64,000 bases of DNA from Micromussa lordhowensis (taxonomy: Eukaryota; Cnidaria; Anthozoa; Scleractinia; Lobophylliidae), in assembly GCA_964020085.1 (NCBI GenBank), contig OZ026600.1, positions 19,040,194 to 19,104,193 of the forward strand. The letters are read 5' to 3'. Within the stretch, counting starts at the first letter, position 1. The number at the start of each line of letters is the position of its first letter. The position numbers were made by a program, and so were the translations under genes. This document shows, piece after piece, positions 1 to 13,895 of the stretch. Below the pieces are notes generated by a model that saw nothing but the letters and a program-made list of their open reading frames with translations, made no database searches and was not told the origin of the DNA.

Positions 1-130
1 GACCAGCCCACTTGGTAACCAATCAAAATGCCGTTGTATTTATCAGGTGGAATGCTGTGAAGCCAGCTCACAGACAGACTGGTTGAACTAGTGTTAAAGA
101 GACTCGTTATGTTTGGAGCAGCACTTGGAC
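1..130 (-). CDS. Copy B second FN3 exon, cut by the window edge
   Basis: After the acceptor CGTTCACAG the exon reads PSAAPNITSLFNTSSTS, then SVSWLHSIPPDKYNGILIGY. This is a classic FN3 N-terminal half with the conserved Trp and the Y-N-G-I-x-x-G-Y strand. It aligns closely with the copy A exon at 33785-34084 (PSVAPNITKFINTSSTS). The exon continues off the left end of the window. Confidence 0.8.
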
Positions 131-3100
131 CTGTGAACGAGAGAAAGTGCTTAGAGAGAATCGGCAATAAACATGCATGGTAACCAAGCAACGCTTCAAG
201 CTTCAAAAGACTTGTCTAAATTGCTTCAACTATTTTGGCTGTTTCAGCTGTTCAACTTAACTGGTGTAACTGGTACAACACCGGTAAAACACATGAGCAC
301 CCCTCATCAGTTTATTTTCTTTATTAACGTTGTGTACACTTTTAGTTGACCATCTTTCAAATCGTGTACATGCCTACCGACAGCTGCCTATTTAAAAAAT
401 AGATTCCGTGTTGCCGTGACTCTGTTCAGCAATAGATCACAGATGACGTCAAGAGTTGAAAGAATACGCTAGGAAAACTTGCGGTTGCGGTCAACACTGG
501 AGGCCATTCGATTCGAGTTTTGAATGAAAGGAACGTTAGTGAAGGCGGAAATTTGTGTCCTCTGTGGTTGCTGATTCTTAAATCAGTTTGATATAGTGTC
601 GGAGACACCAACTAGCTCAGTGAGCCGTGGTCGTGAGGTGTAGTGAGCTATACTTTGCTCGCTGCTGTGCCCTGAACTCGCGTTGGAAAGCAAAGCATGT
701 GTTTATTTTAACTGATTTAAAAAGTGATGTTTTAATGTCTCATTCCTGACATTAACCTGTGTCAACAATTATTTTGTGACTGAGAAAAGTTAAATTTTCT
801 AAATAAATTAATGTCATAAACATTTTGTTCATTGGGTTTGTTAAATTCGAGACAAAGATTAACCAATTTTCTGTTTGGTTTAGTCTCGCTCGATTGGCGA
901 CTGAGAATGCTTGCGTATTTGTTCTGAGTCATTTTCTAAAAAAAGAAACGGCTTTTTCTTTCTTCCTCCTCCTTCTCGTACTTGGTCAATGCCTCGACAA
1001 CCCTTTTTTGTACCGTATCTTTCGGCCAGTCACAGAGGGAAAAACTTTGTAATGATTACGTCAATCGTGCGTCTGTCCTCTAATAGATCATAGGCGAGAA
1101 CCAATCAATATGCCGAAAAAAGTTTAGATGGGTTATCCGAAGGTAAGGTGATTAACCCGAAAGCAAATTTCTCGCGATTTGCTTCAGCAGTACCACTTTG
1201 CTATATTGTCGCATATATAGGAAATGAAATGCGGTGAAGCTCATTTGTCAGGTACATCACCGCAAACTATCTGCGTCACAATTCAGCCAAGGCAGTCGAA
1301 TATCATGGCCATTTGCCGTCGCCAAGCTAGAAAATATTTATTCCTAATGACACAAGCTCAGGTTTTTGTTGTAGAAGGCGAGCGGGTTGAAATCACAGCG
1401 TCAAACTGCAGCTTTACAGATTTGCCCCGCTTCGGGGGGGGGGGGGGGGGGAGCGCAAATTGGTACCCTTCACCCTTAACCCTTCGCCCTCATTTTCCCG
1501 CGATTCGCGTCAGCTACATGTTATTACTTCGAAATTTGATTGGTTCACTGTACTGACCGTGGCCTTTGTGATTGGCTAGTGTGATTAATTTCGTTTTGGC
1601 TGAACGACACACAATTGAAAACTGCTCTTAAAGATCTATGAATGCTAAACACGGTTTTGTGTATTTCATACCTGCCTCCTTAGTTTGAAAAATTCTAGCC
1701 TCACTTCCGAGTCTGTACCCAAGGAAACTTCTAGGGAAAATGCGTGCGGTGTAATTCGTAAACGGCTTGAGATAACCAACGTCCATATACATCGTTGAGC
1801 CTAACGCTGGCCATGAGCTTGTTTTTCTCCAGGTGAAGGTCCCCAATTCGCGAGTGATTGACAAGTAACCATGTAACATGTTGGTTTCATTTACTTGAAG
1901 GTGACTGAAATAGAACCGTAACCAGTCACTTCCTCCGCCTGCCGACGAAATGTTGGGGACATGACAAAAATCTGTACAAAAAATAACAGTAGCAACTGTT
2001 GAATACAAATTTAAAATTATCTGTATTGTATTTTATTATATGGCTTTGTCTCACAAGGACTGGGAACTGCCGAATTCACGAATTTGACTGGCTGAAATCG
2101 ATATTGGAAGCGGTTTAGATTTTCCCATCTAGACCGGCATCTAGACCGGTAAAAAAGTTGCGGTGAAAAAGTTGCAAACTGAAATGCAAAAATGTTGACT
2201 ATTTTCTTGTAACAATATTTATTTACGGAAGTGCCAAAAAGCCTGAGGAGAAAAAAAGTAAAGAGGAGCAAACTTTGGCAGAATTAAGTTCAGCTCATCG
2301 CTGTTCGCAAGTCACATGTCAGTCAGTACAAACCAGTTAAACGAATCAACTTGTTCTTGATTGCCATATAATAAACATCTTATTAACCGAGCTTGGTCGG
2401 TCTGTATGGGAGAATCTTGACCTGGGTCGTGTGTACAGACCTCACTCTGTACTCACGACCTCGGTCAAGATTCTCCCATACAGACCGACCAAGCTGCATT
2501 GTGGGTTAATAAGAGTTAAATAGTATACATGAAGACGAAGTTCGGTATCTACGTGTTGCTGTGTTTTGGACTCTTAATACGTTTCTTCGAGAGTTCGTGC
2601 CATATTCAACTAAGATCAAGTTACGCATCTTAAAGAGTGTACAAGAAAAATACGTTTATAGATAGAGTACGCGGTGTATACCAGTTTGGCCTAATCAAGG
2701 CCGTGAAACAAGAGTTTTAATTTCTGTATAAATTTCCTTGTTTAGGAATAGAGTAAAGTCTGCATACGAGCCTAGTGGTTCATCAGGCCGGAGCTTATCC
2801 CGGTTTCAGTAGCATGAAGCGACTAGCAGTATTTCTACTCCCCCCTGGATGGGATGCTAGTCCATCGCAGGGTTACCCCCAGCATCAAATTCGCCGGTAC
2901 CCATTTATACACCTGGGTGGAGAGAGGCACTGTGAGAGTACAGTGTCTTGCCCAAGAACACAACACAATGTCCCCGGCCAGGGATCGAACCCGGAGCGCT
3001 CGCTCCGGGGTCGAGCGCACCAACCATGAGGCCACCGCACCTCCAAGGATTGTTTAGGAATACCTCTTGGAAATTTGGATAGGGTGCATCGTACAGAGCT

Positions 3101-6100
3101 TCGTTGAATACCCGACAATACCTCAAACAAATCATACGAAGTTCGTACCCCAACAGTCTCATCCCGTAAACCTTTAGCCTTTTGAGGTAAGATGGCCCGG
3201 TGGGATTTTTGACAAACGATATTTTTCAGCTGAAAAATAGAGCACCACCGTAATAAACCCACAGAAAAATTCCTGGTCTACAAGAGAAAGACAAAAGCTT
3301 CAAATGGGATCTGAGTTACCCTCGTTGTTCGCACCACCCACTCGCACCCACCAATCACAATACATGTAATTACCACATAAGCATCAGCACATAACGCCTA
3401 TATAAATCTGTGTACAGGCTTTATAATATACTCTACTTGGAACACAAAATGTAACGGGCAGCATGGTGGCTATTGTTACAATCTGATGCCCTTTGGTATT
3501 GCCTCAGGACCGAACGAATATCAGCGGCGACAACATGAGTTTTTGGATGGATTGAATGGGGTAATCAACATAGCAGATGAAATTTGTGTTTATGGTTAGG
3601 AAGAAGCCGATATTGATCATGACCGAAATCTTACTCGACTGCTTGAGAAGTAAAAAAAACCCACGATCTTCGACTCTCCGCGAAGAAAATTCAACTTAAG
3701 TCCAGCTCTGTTTCATTTATGGGGCACAGACTCACCAACCAAGGAGTGCAGCCTGATCCGAGCAAAGTAGCTGCGATCACAGGAATGCCAACCCCAGCAG
3801 ATAAACCCGTCTTGCAACGTTTCCTAGGAATGTGCCAGTGCTTGTCCAAGTTCTGCTAAAACTTGTCCCACACAGTCCTCCCATTGAGGGACCTAACTAG
3901 GAATGACGCTGAATTTCTTTGGTATGAAGTTCACGAGGCGGCATTCAACTCAGCCAAGACCCTCATAGCTTCCACAACAGCGCTGCGCTATTATGATGTC
4001 AGCCTTCCTGTGACCCTTCAACTAGACGCATCTGACAGCGCCATAGGCGGAGTTTTACTTCAGGAGAGCCATCCTGTCTGCTTCACGTCACACATTCTTA
4101 GCGATACAGAAAAGCATTATGCTCAGATCGAGAAAGAGTGCTTGGCAATCTTCAGCCTCTGGAGACCTTTTTCAAGAAACCTTTGAGTAGAGCTCCACGC
4201 AGGCTTCAGAGAATGATGTTGAGATTGCAGAACTATCACTTCACTGTTCAGTACGCCAAATGGAAAAGAGCTCTTCGTGGCTGACACTCTGTGTCGCGCA
4301 CCTCTCTGTGATGAACCCCAGTCCCCCTCCAAAATGACGCAAGAGCACGCTGTATTTCGCGTGGATCTCACACAGATGGACCTGTCACCAAACCTCATCA
4401 AACCCGGTACAATGAATCAGATCAGAGAGCAAACTGGGAAAGACCCATCCTTAATGACACTGAACAAAGTGGTCCTAGGTGGCTGGCCATCCCAAAAGAG
4501 TGAAGTACCGGATGAAATCAGAGCCAACTGGGACTTCAGAGATGAGATCTCCGTATATGATGGAGTGCTTTTCAAATCTCATCAAGTCATCGTTCCCTCA
4601 TCACTCCGACCTAAGCTTTTACAGAAGATACACAAAGCACACCAAAGCGCAGATAGTAGCATACGAAGAGCCCGGGAATCCATCTACCGGCCAGGAATAC
4701 AGGCAGCAATCAGGCAAACATGCGCCTCAAGTGGTGTATGCTTTCGATACAACTAAATGGCAGTAATTACCTTGTGCCCGTGGACCATTACAGTGACTAT
4801 ATCAAACTTGAGTTTTTAAGAAACACATCAGCCGCTGCAGTCATACGAGCCATCAAGAGAAATTTCACAAGTCACGGTATTCCCGACGAATGCGTGACAG
4901 ATAACGGTCAGCCACGAATACGCACGTTTTGCACGTGAAAATGGATTCACCAGTATTAAATCACCCCCCTTATCACAGTCGAAGAAACAGGGATGCCAGT
5001 ACTCACCAGCACAGCGACTGATGTCTCGTAAACTTCGAGACGTCATCCCAACAGCAACAAGCCAGCTCCTCCCACAAGTCGCATCACATGAAAAACAAGA
5101 GGGTATCAGGCCCGCTGAAATCATTTGCTCCAGGGAAAAAAGCCGCGACCAACGAACAAGTCTCAGCCATGGATGGACAACCCACATCGAGATCCTGCCT
5201 GGTCAAGACTGCAATGGGACCTGTTCGACGAAACCATGCCCAAATCCGGGGGGGAGCGAGAACGGAGCCAGCTGAAAGAAAGATCGTCGACATGGTCACA
5301 TGGACCAGCTTGAAATTGAACAGGAGCAGGAAATACAACCAGCTGACCTTGGCAAATGGAACTAGAGAGCGCGATGAATGCGGACTTCGCCGTCCTCACA
5401 TGGAATTAGAGAGCGCACCACCTCGAGCCGATGAGTGCGGACTTTGCCGTTCACAAAGGATTCGTAAACGGCCGTCAAGGTTCAAAGACTATGTTATGTA
5501 GAGTAACAAGCTGAACTGTAATATATATTTTTTTTTTTATTTCACTGTTTATGGTTTATTCAAATACACTTACAAGTTTAAGGAAGAAAAGAAAAAATAA
5601 ATGAAATAAAAAAAATAAGTAAATAAATAAAAACATCGAATCAGTTAATATAAATAATGTAAATATGAGTGGTATAAATATAAATACTATAAATATATAT
5701 TATAAATAACGACTTGAAAGATTTACTTGGGCTATAATTAACATAAAGCATATTTACATGAATTTCTCTATACAGTATTTAACATTAAGTCTGTTTACGA
5801 AGCTGAACTGTAATATATTAGTATACTTATTTATTTATTATTCCGCTTTCCACAACTATTGTAATTAGCGCCTCAACGTTTGCACCCTCTTTGATCGCAA
5901 CCACACACTCGCCCCCACCAATCACAATACATATAATTACCATGTAAGCATGAGCCCATAACGCCTATATAAATATGTGTGCAGGCTTACATATTCTACT
6001 TGGAACATGAAATGTAACGGTCAACAGTGTAACATATGTTGTACAAATAAAAAGGCTTGAGCTTAGCGCATTTCCTTGGCACGTCCGTGTTACCCCGTGA

Positions 6101-9100
6101 TGATGATCGGCATGAGCGAAAGTGAGAGAAATATTTCATGTTATTGTAATGCTGGCTAGACAGATTTTGGCATACCTCCGAAAAATCATCAGAAAGCGAT
6201 CACGCCTTTTATGAGTTCATAAATTCACAATGAAATGTACAATTGCATGATTTTTGGGTGATGTAGCAGCTGTCGTAAGGTCTCACATGAGTGGCTCGAT
6301 ACCCTTAGAGTGAACAATACAACAAACAACAGAAACAATGCCCCTAGCCCTAAAACAATAACAGCTGCTACAATGACCAAACAATAGCAGCTTACGAGAG
6401 CTGCTACACTTCTGTGATTTTTCGGTACAATAGAATGGAAATCAGCGATGTTTTCCTGAGTTAAAGCTATAAATTGGCTGCGTTAAATTTTTCAATGAAT
6501 TTAAAATCCAGTGATTGCATTTAATATTGGTTGATCTCTTTGAGGGCCAAGTTTCTGTTTTGTTTTGTTTTTTAATTCTTTTAGCATTTCTAGATTCCCG
6601 ATCAACTGAATAGCTTTAACTATTTTTGATGAAAAACTAGCTAAATAATTCCTCAATCAAGTAGTGTTTCTGTAATGAGGTAATGAGGTGTTATGCAATT
6701 CATTTAAGCCGTAAATGTAAATTTACCAAGGCACATTTCATGCTCCTAAGAATCATGTTCCTGGCTAAATATGGTAACCATACATGGCTACCATGGTTAC
6801 GAGTCGAAAGTTACCATGGCTACAAGCAAAAAAAAGACTCAATAAATCCCATGCTTCCATCACGTTGGGCAGAGCAAGAGGCCGGAAAAGATCTAAACAA
6901 TTAAGAGGTTCAAGTTTGACAGAGCCTACTTACCATCGTCATTGGATGAACATGTGCGAACCTCGATGGTTGAGTTAAACAAGGTTCCATTTTCAAAAGT
7001 TTCCTGAAGCTTTAGCAGTGTTTCCCAATAGCTCCCGAAGAATCGAAAGTACATTCTCGCAGTTACGTTGCCATCATCCAATTGTCTGCAAGAGAGTAAC
7101 ATATAACAGTTATTCCATGAGTCCGAGTTGGATATGAAGTGATAAAATAACCAATGAGTGCGTAGCGCGAGTTGGTTACAATCACTTGATATCCAGCAAG
7201 GGCGAATGGAATAATTGTTTTAGTAAATTCTCAAACCGGGTTTTGCCGTCGATTTTTATTTCGGCCATTATAGAGGGCTGAAGTTGAAAACTTCGTGCGG
7301 AAAATTTTGAAACTTGGCGCACTATTTTCCATATGACGTAAAACTCCGACTATTGGCTCACAGTCGGAGTTTTTTAGCCAATCAAAAAGCTAGAAATGCA
7401 ATAGTCGGAGCTGAGAATTTACTGAAAAAGAATATATTGTATATAATAAAACGACGAGCGTGTTTGCATTCTATGAATGCAATACCCCGTGAAAGTTGCA
7501 ACTTTGACGTAGACCCGACTTGCAGAAGACGGTTTCATACGTGCTTTAGAACTCTCCACAACCACCTCGAGCGTTTAATTCAGGTTATGTAAGCAAGAAA
7601 ACGCATTTTTTCATGTTCGTTTAGTAGACCTTGAACATCCCCGATAATGATTGATTCTCCGGTAGTTTTTTATTCCCGATAGAACATGATCGTGGATCCT
7701 ATACTATAGGATCTAAAAACCGTTCCATGATCGTGAGAAGGCTTTTTGAAAATTTAAGGTTGCTCTGAACATACACCCAAGAATCTTTGTAAAAAAAAAT
7801 TATTGTGACACCAAAGTGAAGAGCTTGGAACTGTTTCCAACCATGTCAAGCATTGCGATAGCGTCAGTTGTGTTCTTGCCACAAAGCCACATAAGAGACA
7901 TTCGTAATACGCTCACCTGAAATTAGACACTTTAGCCTTCAAAATATTTCCAGCAAGGGAGTTGTTTAAGTTGGTCATCTAATACAGAAAAAAAATCATT
8001 TTGTCACTTCGAACTGGAAATCAAATATACGATTCGAACTGGAAATCAGATATACGGCGTAAATATATTGAGGTGACAGCTATTCGTAGGCCACAAGCGT
8101 TGTAGTACTTCACGTATAACTTGAAAGAATATGTTGGGTGCCTTTATTTGCACACTGCACATTGTTTAAGGGTTTTTCATTTTACCAAGCCATCGGTTGC
8201 CTTGATTCCAAAGGCTGGACGATGCAGACCTAGAGGGGAGGATGCCTCGTCCATGTAAAAAAGATAAGGACAAGTCACAAGGGATACATCGGAATGCATT
8301 TTTTTCCCGCTGTAAAAATTTCTCCACGACTAGGGAGAGCGTCAGCAACGAACTATCCCTTTCGCACTACCTTAAAATTACTAAATACAAATACACACCG
8401 TGTCATTGAACTCTTTTACTAAGTTCTTGTATTCAATGGACTGATTTGATGTTAAATTGGGATGCCAAGATAGGTCCTTAAGTACGACATCCAAGTAAGC
8501 ATCAATTGGAATCCAACTGTTATCTGCAAAATCATTGTGATATGTTACAATTAGCTCTTATTAACCGAGCAGCAGGTCTGTATGGGAGAATCTTGACCAA
8601 GGTCGTGAGTACAGACCGAACGCAGTGAGGTCTGTACACACGACCGAGGTCACAATTCTCCCATACAGACCGACTAAGTTCGGTTAATAAGATGTTTATT
8701 ATATGGCGCAAACAAGAACAATTAAATTGGCTTAATGTAACTGGTTTTTACTAACTGACATTTTGCTTGCAAGTGGCGATGAGCTGAATTTAATTCTGCC
8801 AAATTTCGCTCGTCCTCTCTACTTTACAAATGTATATTCTCATCAAGCTTTTTAGCATTGCCTTAAATAAGTATTGTTAGCTGAAAATAGTCAATGATTT
8901 TTGCAACTTTTTCACTGCAAAACATTACCGGTCTAGACGGCGGTCTGGATGGGAAAATCTAGACCGCTTTCAATATCGATTTCAGCCAATCAAATTAGTG
9001 AACTTGAAAGTTCCCAGTCCTTGTGAGAGAGAGCCATATAATAACAATACTTTTAAGAGTAGGTTTATTCTACAGTGACAACGATTGGAGACGGATGGAC

Positions 9101-12100
9101 AAAGAGCAAAATCTGTGTTTTGGTAGAAGATTATATGTAAAAGGCATATATTTTCACTGGTCACGAGGAATACAGTTAATTTTGTTTGTCGAGAATCCTG
9201 TTTTTCCCTAGGCGGAGTCACGGAAACATCGTGTTTCCTGGCGGCCAAAAAGGTTTCTTTAAACGAGGAACATCCAAAAAGGCAGAACAATTGTTCCTGA
9301 TGGTCTGAACATCCGCGAAGAAACATTTTAGTCGTTTCCTTTTACTTTATTTTGTTTATTTACTATTTTATTTCTTCATATGTTTATCTGTAATTTACAC
9401 TGTCAATTATTTTTACGTATTTCCGGTAATATGCTACATGAAAACACGTCCCGATGCAAAATTTTCCATTGTAACCCGAAGAAGGCTGGTTTGGCCAGCC
9501 GAAATATAGTACACGTTCAAAAAAGCATTCTACGTTGTGTCGGTTTCTGCCTTAATATTCTTCATTTTATTTGTGAAGCCGATTAGATCACTATTGATCC
9601 AACGTATACGAGCAGGATCATCGTTCCGGTTGCTTGCTTTTAAAACATTTTATAGTCTAAATGTTTCCCAGGGGATTATTCAGTACGTGTGTTGTTCTAC
9701 AGCTGGAGTCGAGCGCATAGCAATAAGGTAAGAGAAATTACCCCTAGGATATACCCACCAAATAAAGGACATCGGAGAGTTTCTGGAGCCCAGTTTCAAG
9801 TCACAGAATCATACTAACCACCTGGCCTGGGTTGTTTAAAAGGTGGATAATGCTATCCACCGGATAAATCACTATCCAGTGGATAGCGTGGTTTGTTTTG
9901 TTAATACTTATCCACTGGATAGCGATTGATCCAGTGGATAGCGTTATCCAGCCTTCGAACAACCGGGGCCAGAAAGGTTGTACAATACAGTGGCGGATCT
10001 AGGGCAGGGGCCCGTTCCCCCCCCCCCCCCCTTATTTTGGGTAAAAAAGGAAGAAATGACTGAAAGGAAAATGGCCGCCATGGCAAGTAAATCAAGACCG
10101 CCCCCCCCCCCCCCCCCTTTAGCTCAAGATCTGGATCCGCCACTGTAATAGAAGTTAAATATGGCATGTAGTTTGTTCGCGGATAATGTTACCATAAACG
10201 TTGCGTAGATATTTTCTCCTGGGATTTGTGATTTCTGTGATACTCTTAAAAATTGGCAAACATACGTGGTTTTCATCTTAGCTTCTTTCAAATGTTAGTT
10301 GCATGACAGGATTTTACAGTTGTCACAAAACAATATAAAACAATATAGTTTGTGGGGAAGCTGTCTCAAAATTAGAGACGTTTGTATGGATTTTGAACCA
10401 TGTTTCAAGGTCCATAACTTGGTCTCTGTTTACCCCAAAAGCATCAAACTTGATCAAATAACTACTCTCAGCGTGATCTTTCATGTGGTGTCAGTTTATC
10501 GATTGGTTAAAATTTGAAACTCGCCCCAGTTCCCTGCGCAATTTCGGAATGGCCAAAAGGGATAACTTAAGGGATAAGGCCTAAAGGGAGGATTAACTCT
10601 CTTACTTTTCATCTTCTCTTCACTTAAGATATTAAAGGCTTTCTTTAGCTAACGTTGAACCCGCAATTTTTTAAATATACTTCAAATAAATACTATAAAT
10701 ATTTTGTTTTTAATCATATGCTAACCTGAAGTCTACTTTCACTTAATTCCATTCTACCAAAATGAAATAAAACTATGCCTTACCTATTACGTGGGTCCAT
10801 GGAGCTGTGAGGATAGAATAATTGTCCTGGAAGTTTTGGTACCAAATTGCTAAATGATCGAGTTCAGCAGTAATCGATAGGTCATCGTCATTAGATCCAA
10901 TTTTAAGTTGTCGAAGAAGCATGGGACTCCTTGTGTGATGATCACAGTCGTTAGATGTCCCAGATACCCTGCGCGAGTCTACGAAGATTTCAAGCCCACC
11001 ACCTGGTAACCCAAGGTCCTTCCAAGTAAATGCCAAATGAGACCATAAATACCTCCTGATGCTCGCCCGGGAACTGGAGCAAACGTAGTTTTGACTGTTA
11101 ACAATTATCTCGAATTTGTCACCTTTAATGCCAACAGCGAATCCGTTGTAATCTTCACTATGGCGAAAATCTTTGTCGATGTTTCCCAACAGAAACTTGT
11201 ACTCTCGATGGTCGTCATGACGATCTGACTTCACTGACTCCATTACCTTGATAAACATTGAGACGGCGAGACCTTGAGTGCATAGGGATGGATTCACAGG
11301 ACACACGTCCCCAAATTCATGGAGTGGATTAATTACAGCACCTTGCACTACACGTAGTCCAGTCCCCGTGGGAGAACGCTTCGCTATGACGTCACCGGAG
11401 AAGGAGCCTTGTTGTGAGGTTATGTTGTCAACTATGTTATTTGGAAGATCGAAGTCCCAGTAATGATCCGCGTCCTTGTAAAAGGAGTAAAATTCTGAAA
11501 ACAAATTGGGCGAATTAAAAATGTTTCGCTCTTAAAGATCGCACGGTATAACTTTACAATATTAGTTTTTATGGGGTTAGGCTGCTTATAGCCTATTTCA
11601 TGAACGCTACGCTAAAAAAAAACGAGAAAAGAATCGTCACGAACCAAATTGGCGTAACAGCAAAGCGCACATACAGACATTGTGAATAGGCTACAAAACA
11701 ATAGCATCTTGCAACCGCAATCTAAATGATCATCTTACTGTTGATGATTTTATAGAAACCTGCAAACTGAAATAAAAACACGACAGCTGACCTGCTAGCC
11801 GACATCTGACATAGACAGCTCCAAATAAAACATGTATGTCTGTCTGTCTACGGGGAGGCTCCCCCGAGGTCCAACCCCTTACCTTTTGACAGAAAAGGTA
11901 CCCCTTTCACATACTTTCTTAAATCACCAAAAAGGAAGCTTTCTTGTCATTTTCATGTAGTGCTTAATAAATGATTCTGCTAGCTTCAGCTACTACGGCT
12001 CGAGAGCGAGCTTTTAGTGATGAAATAGAATGCCCCACTTTTTGGCTCCCTACTACCTTCATATCTTGAAGCAGTAGTGCATCATGCATGGGGTACAGGG

Positions 12101-13858
12101 AAAAGATACATATCGAGAGTGTCTCAATAGGGGGGGGGGCAGTAGTGCATCATGCATGGGGTACAGGGAAAAGATACATATCGAGAGTGTCTCAATAGGG
12201 GGGGGGGGCAGTAGTGCATCATGCATGGGGTACAGGGAAAAGATACATATCAACAGTGTCTCAATAAGCGGGGGGGGGGGGGACTTTGACGGTTGACGGT
12301 TAAATTTTTCCGCTTTTGACGGTTGGCGGTCATTTTTGAGGCCTTGAGTCTAAATTAATATCGACTCTTGTTAAGTATTAAATGTTGTGTTTTGGAGGTC
12401 GTCTTGGTCAATTGCCGATGAAATTAAATTAAATTCTGCTAAAACACTCTCTAATAATATATAATTATTTTTAAAAATATGTAATTTAAACGAATAAGTG
12501 AAAAAAAAAATATTTCCATCGCGGCCTCGAAGTACATGTGTTCGATGGGATGTTACATAACAATTTGAGAGCTCGTGCTGTGCGCATCGTTAGTTTAGTG
12601 CTCTACTCACCGAGCTCGATCTCTCCGTCGTCTTGCACGATATGTGGCAGCTGCAGGTACAGCTGTTGTTGTGTCGGTAAAGAATAATTTTCGGTCTTTC
12701 TGTTTCATTTTACCAATCTGTATAGGCTCGATTACCAGCCACTGTTCCAGAAAGAAGCCCGTGCTCCTGGACTCGAGTGAGCGGCTGAAATCGAGCCTAC
12801 AACCCGTGCAGCTTGAGCTCGTATGCCCAAGACCACACTTTTAGGACAAATCTCTCAAACCGAGGAAATTTATCAAATGCTGTTTAAAAGCTCCAATTGT
12901 AAAAATTGCGCTCTTTTGGCGGTTAAATATTGAGCTGTTTGACATTAGAAGGTTAACTCCATTGAGACCCTCTATCAACGGCTTCTGTCATATTAAATAT
13001 GCAGGTCTGCACTAATTTCATTCTTAAGAAAATATTTTAAATATTTTGTAACATTGTTTTTTCCGTTTTGCAGGTCAAATCCTAGAATCAAAATCAAAAG
13101 TATCCATTTTATCCTGTTAAAAATGTACAAATTCTTTCCTTGTTACGTTTTCTCTTGTTCTAAAGGTGCATATGTGATTTCTATGACGCATTAAATGCCT
13201 AAAAACATCAAAGGTCGCTAATTTCTAGAAATAAATGTTTGGCCTCTCCACAAGTGGTAATTAGCACTTCCTAGGTAAAGCAATTCTAATTGCAACCATT
13301 GTTAGAATGTGATTATTTGCCTTACGTACAATTGCGAACTGTGGGTGGGCGAATTAAGACCTTGTTGATTTTTTTTCTTCGTTCTATTGCTTGCTACTAT
13401 CAATTTTTTCATGTGTTTATCGTCTACACATCGGGCGTCTAGTGAATTTTAGAATTCTCTCGAAACAAGTCACCTTATGATGATCTATTTTATTTATTTG
13501 GAAAAAAATCTGTCTGTCAGATACCCTTTACCCGAGCTTTATCTTTAACCTCACGCTACAGCCAATATCTAAAGATACACAGGAAATAATACTGTGTATT
13601 AACTCCTTGCAAAATAAAAAAAGCGGTATTGTTGTTACCCAATGCTGTCTCGAAATCGCCGTATGCAATTCATAACGTAGATGTTTCTGCAGTGAACAGT
13701 TTTACAGACTTAAGATCTGAGCACAGCTTAATCCAGTTGTCTATTTTAACATTCGCTCCGACGAAGGGCTAACGCTCGAAACGTCAGCTTCCGAATCTCT
13801 TTACGGTGGACAATTCACATTATGAACCCAGTTGATAAAACCAAATCATCTTGCAATA

Positions 13859-13895
<37 letters not shown>

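Larger units (their letters stand above)
3331..6100 (+). mobile_element. Degenerate Ty3/Gypsy element A with partial LTRs
   Basis: The two ends share an LTR-like sequence: 3337-3457 and 5886-6015 both carry ACCAATCACAATACAT, ATAACGCCTATATAAAT and CTTGGAACA. The 3' copy continues to about 6100 with an AATAAA signal. The 5' LTR stops after about 120 bp and joins reverse-transcriptase coding sequence directly, so gag, protease and the start of RT are deleted. The remaining pol region (about 3480-5500) shows RT, RNase H, integrase zinc-finger, core and C-terminal segments split by stops and frameshifts. It is related to, but distinct from, the element at 43,951-48,940. Confidence 0.85.

Noticed and set aside
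2775..3262. Several overlapping ORFs of 60-125 residues on both strands
   Set aside because: They lie across a tRNA-derived SINE and change frame with it; none has a domain.
9901..10167. 88-residue minus-strand ORF with glycine runs
   Set aside because: Produced by poly-C tracts inside a MITE-like element; no domain and no splice context.
13750..13790. Calling a functional hammerhead ribozyme
   Set aside because: The conserved CUGANGA box has a wrong base and an extra A before stem II, so the core is not canonical.
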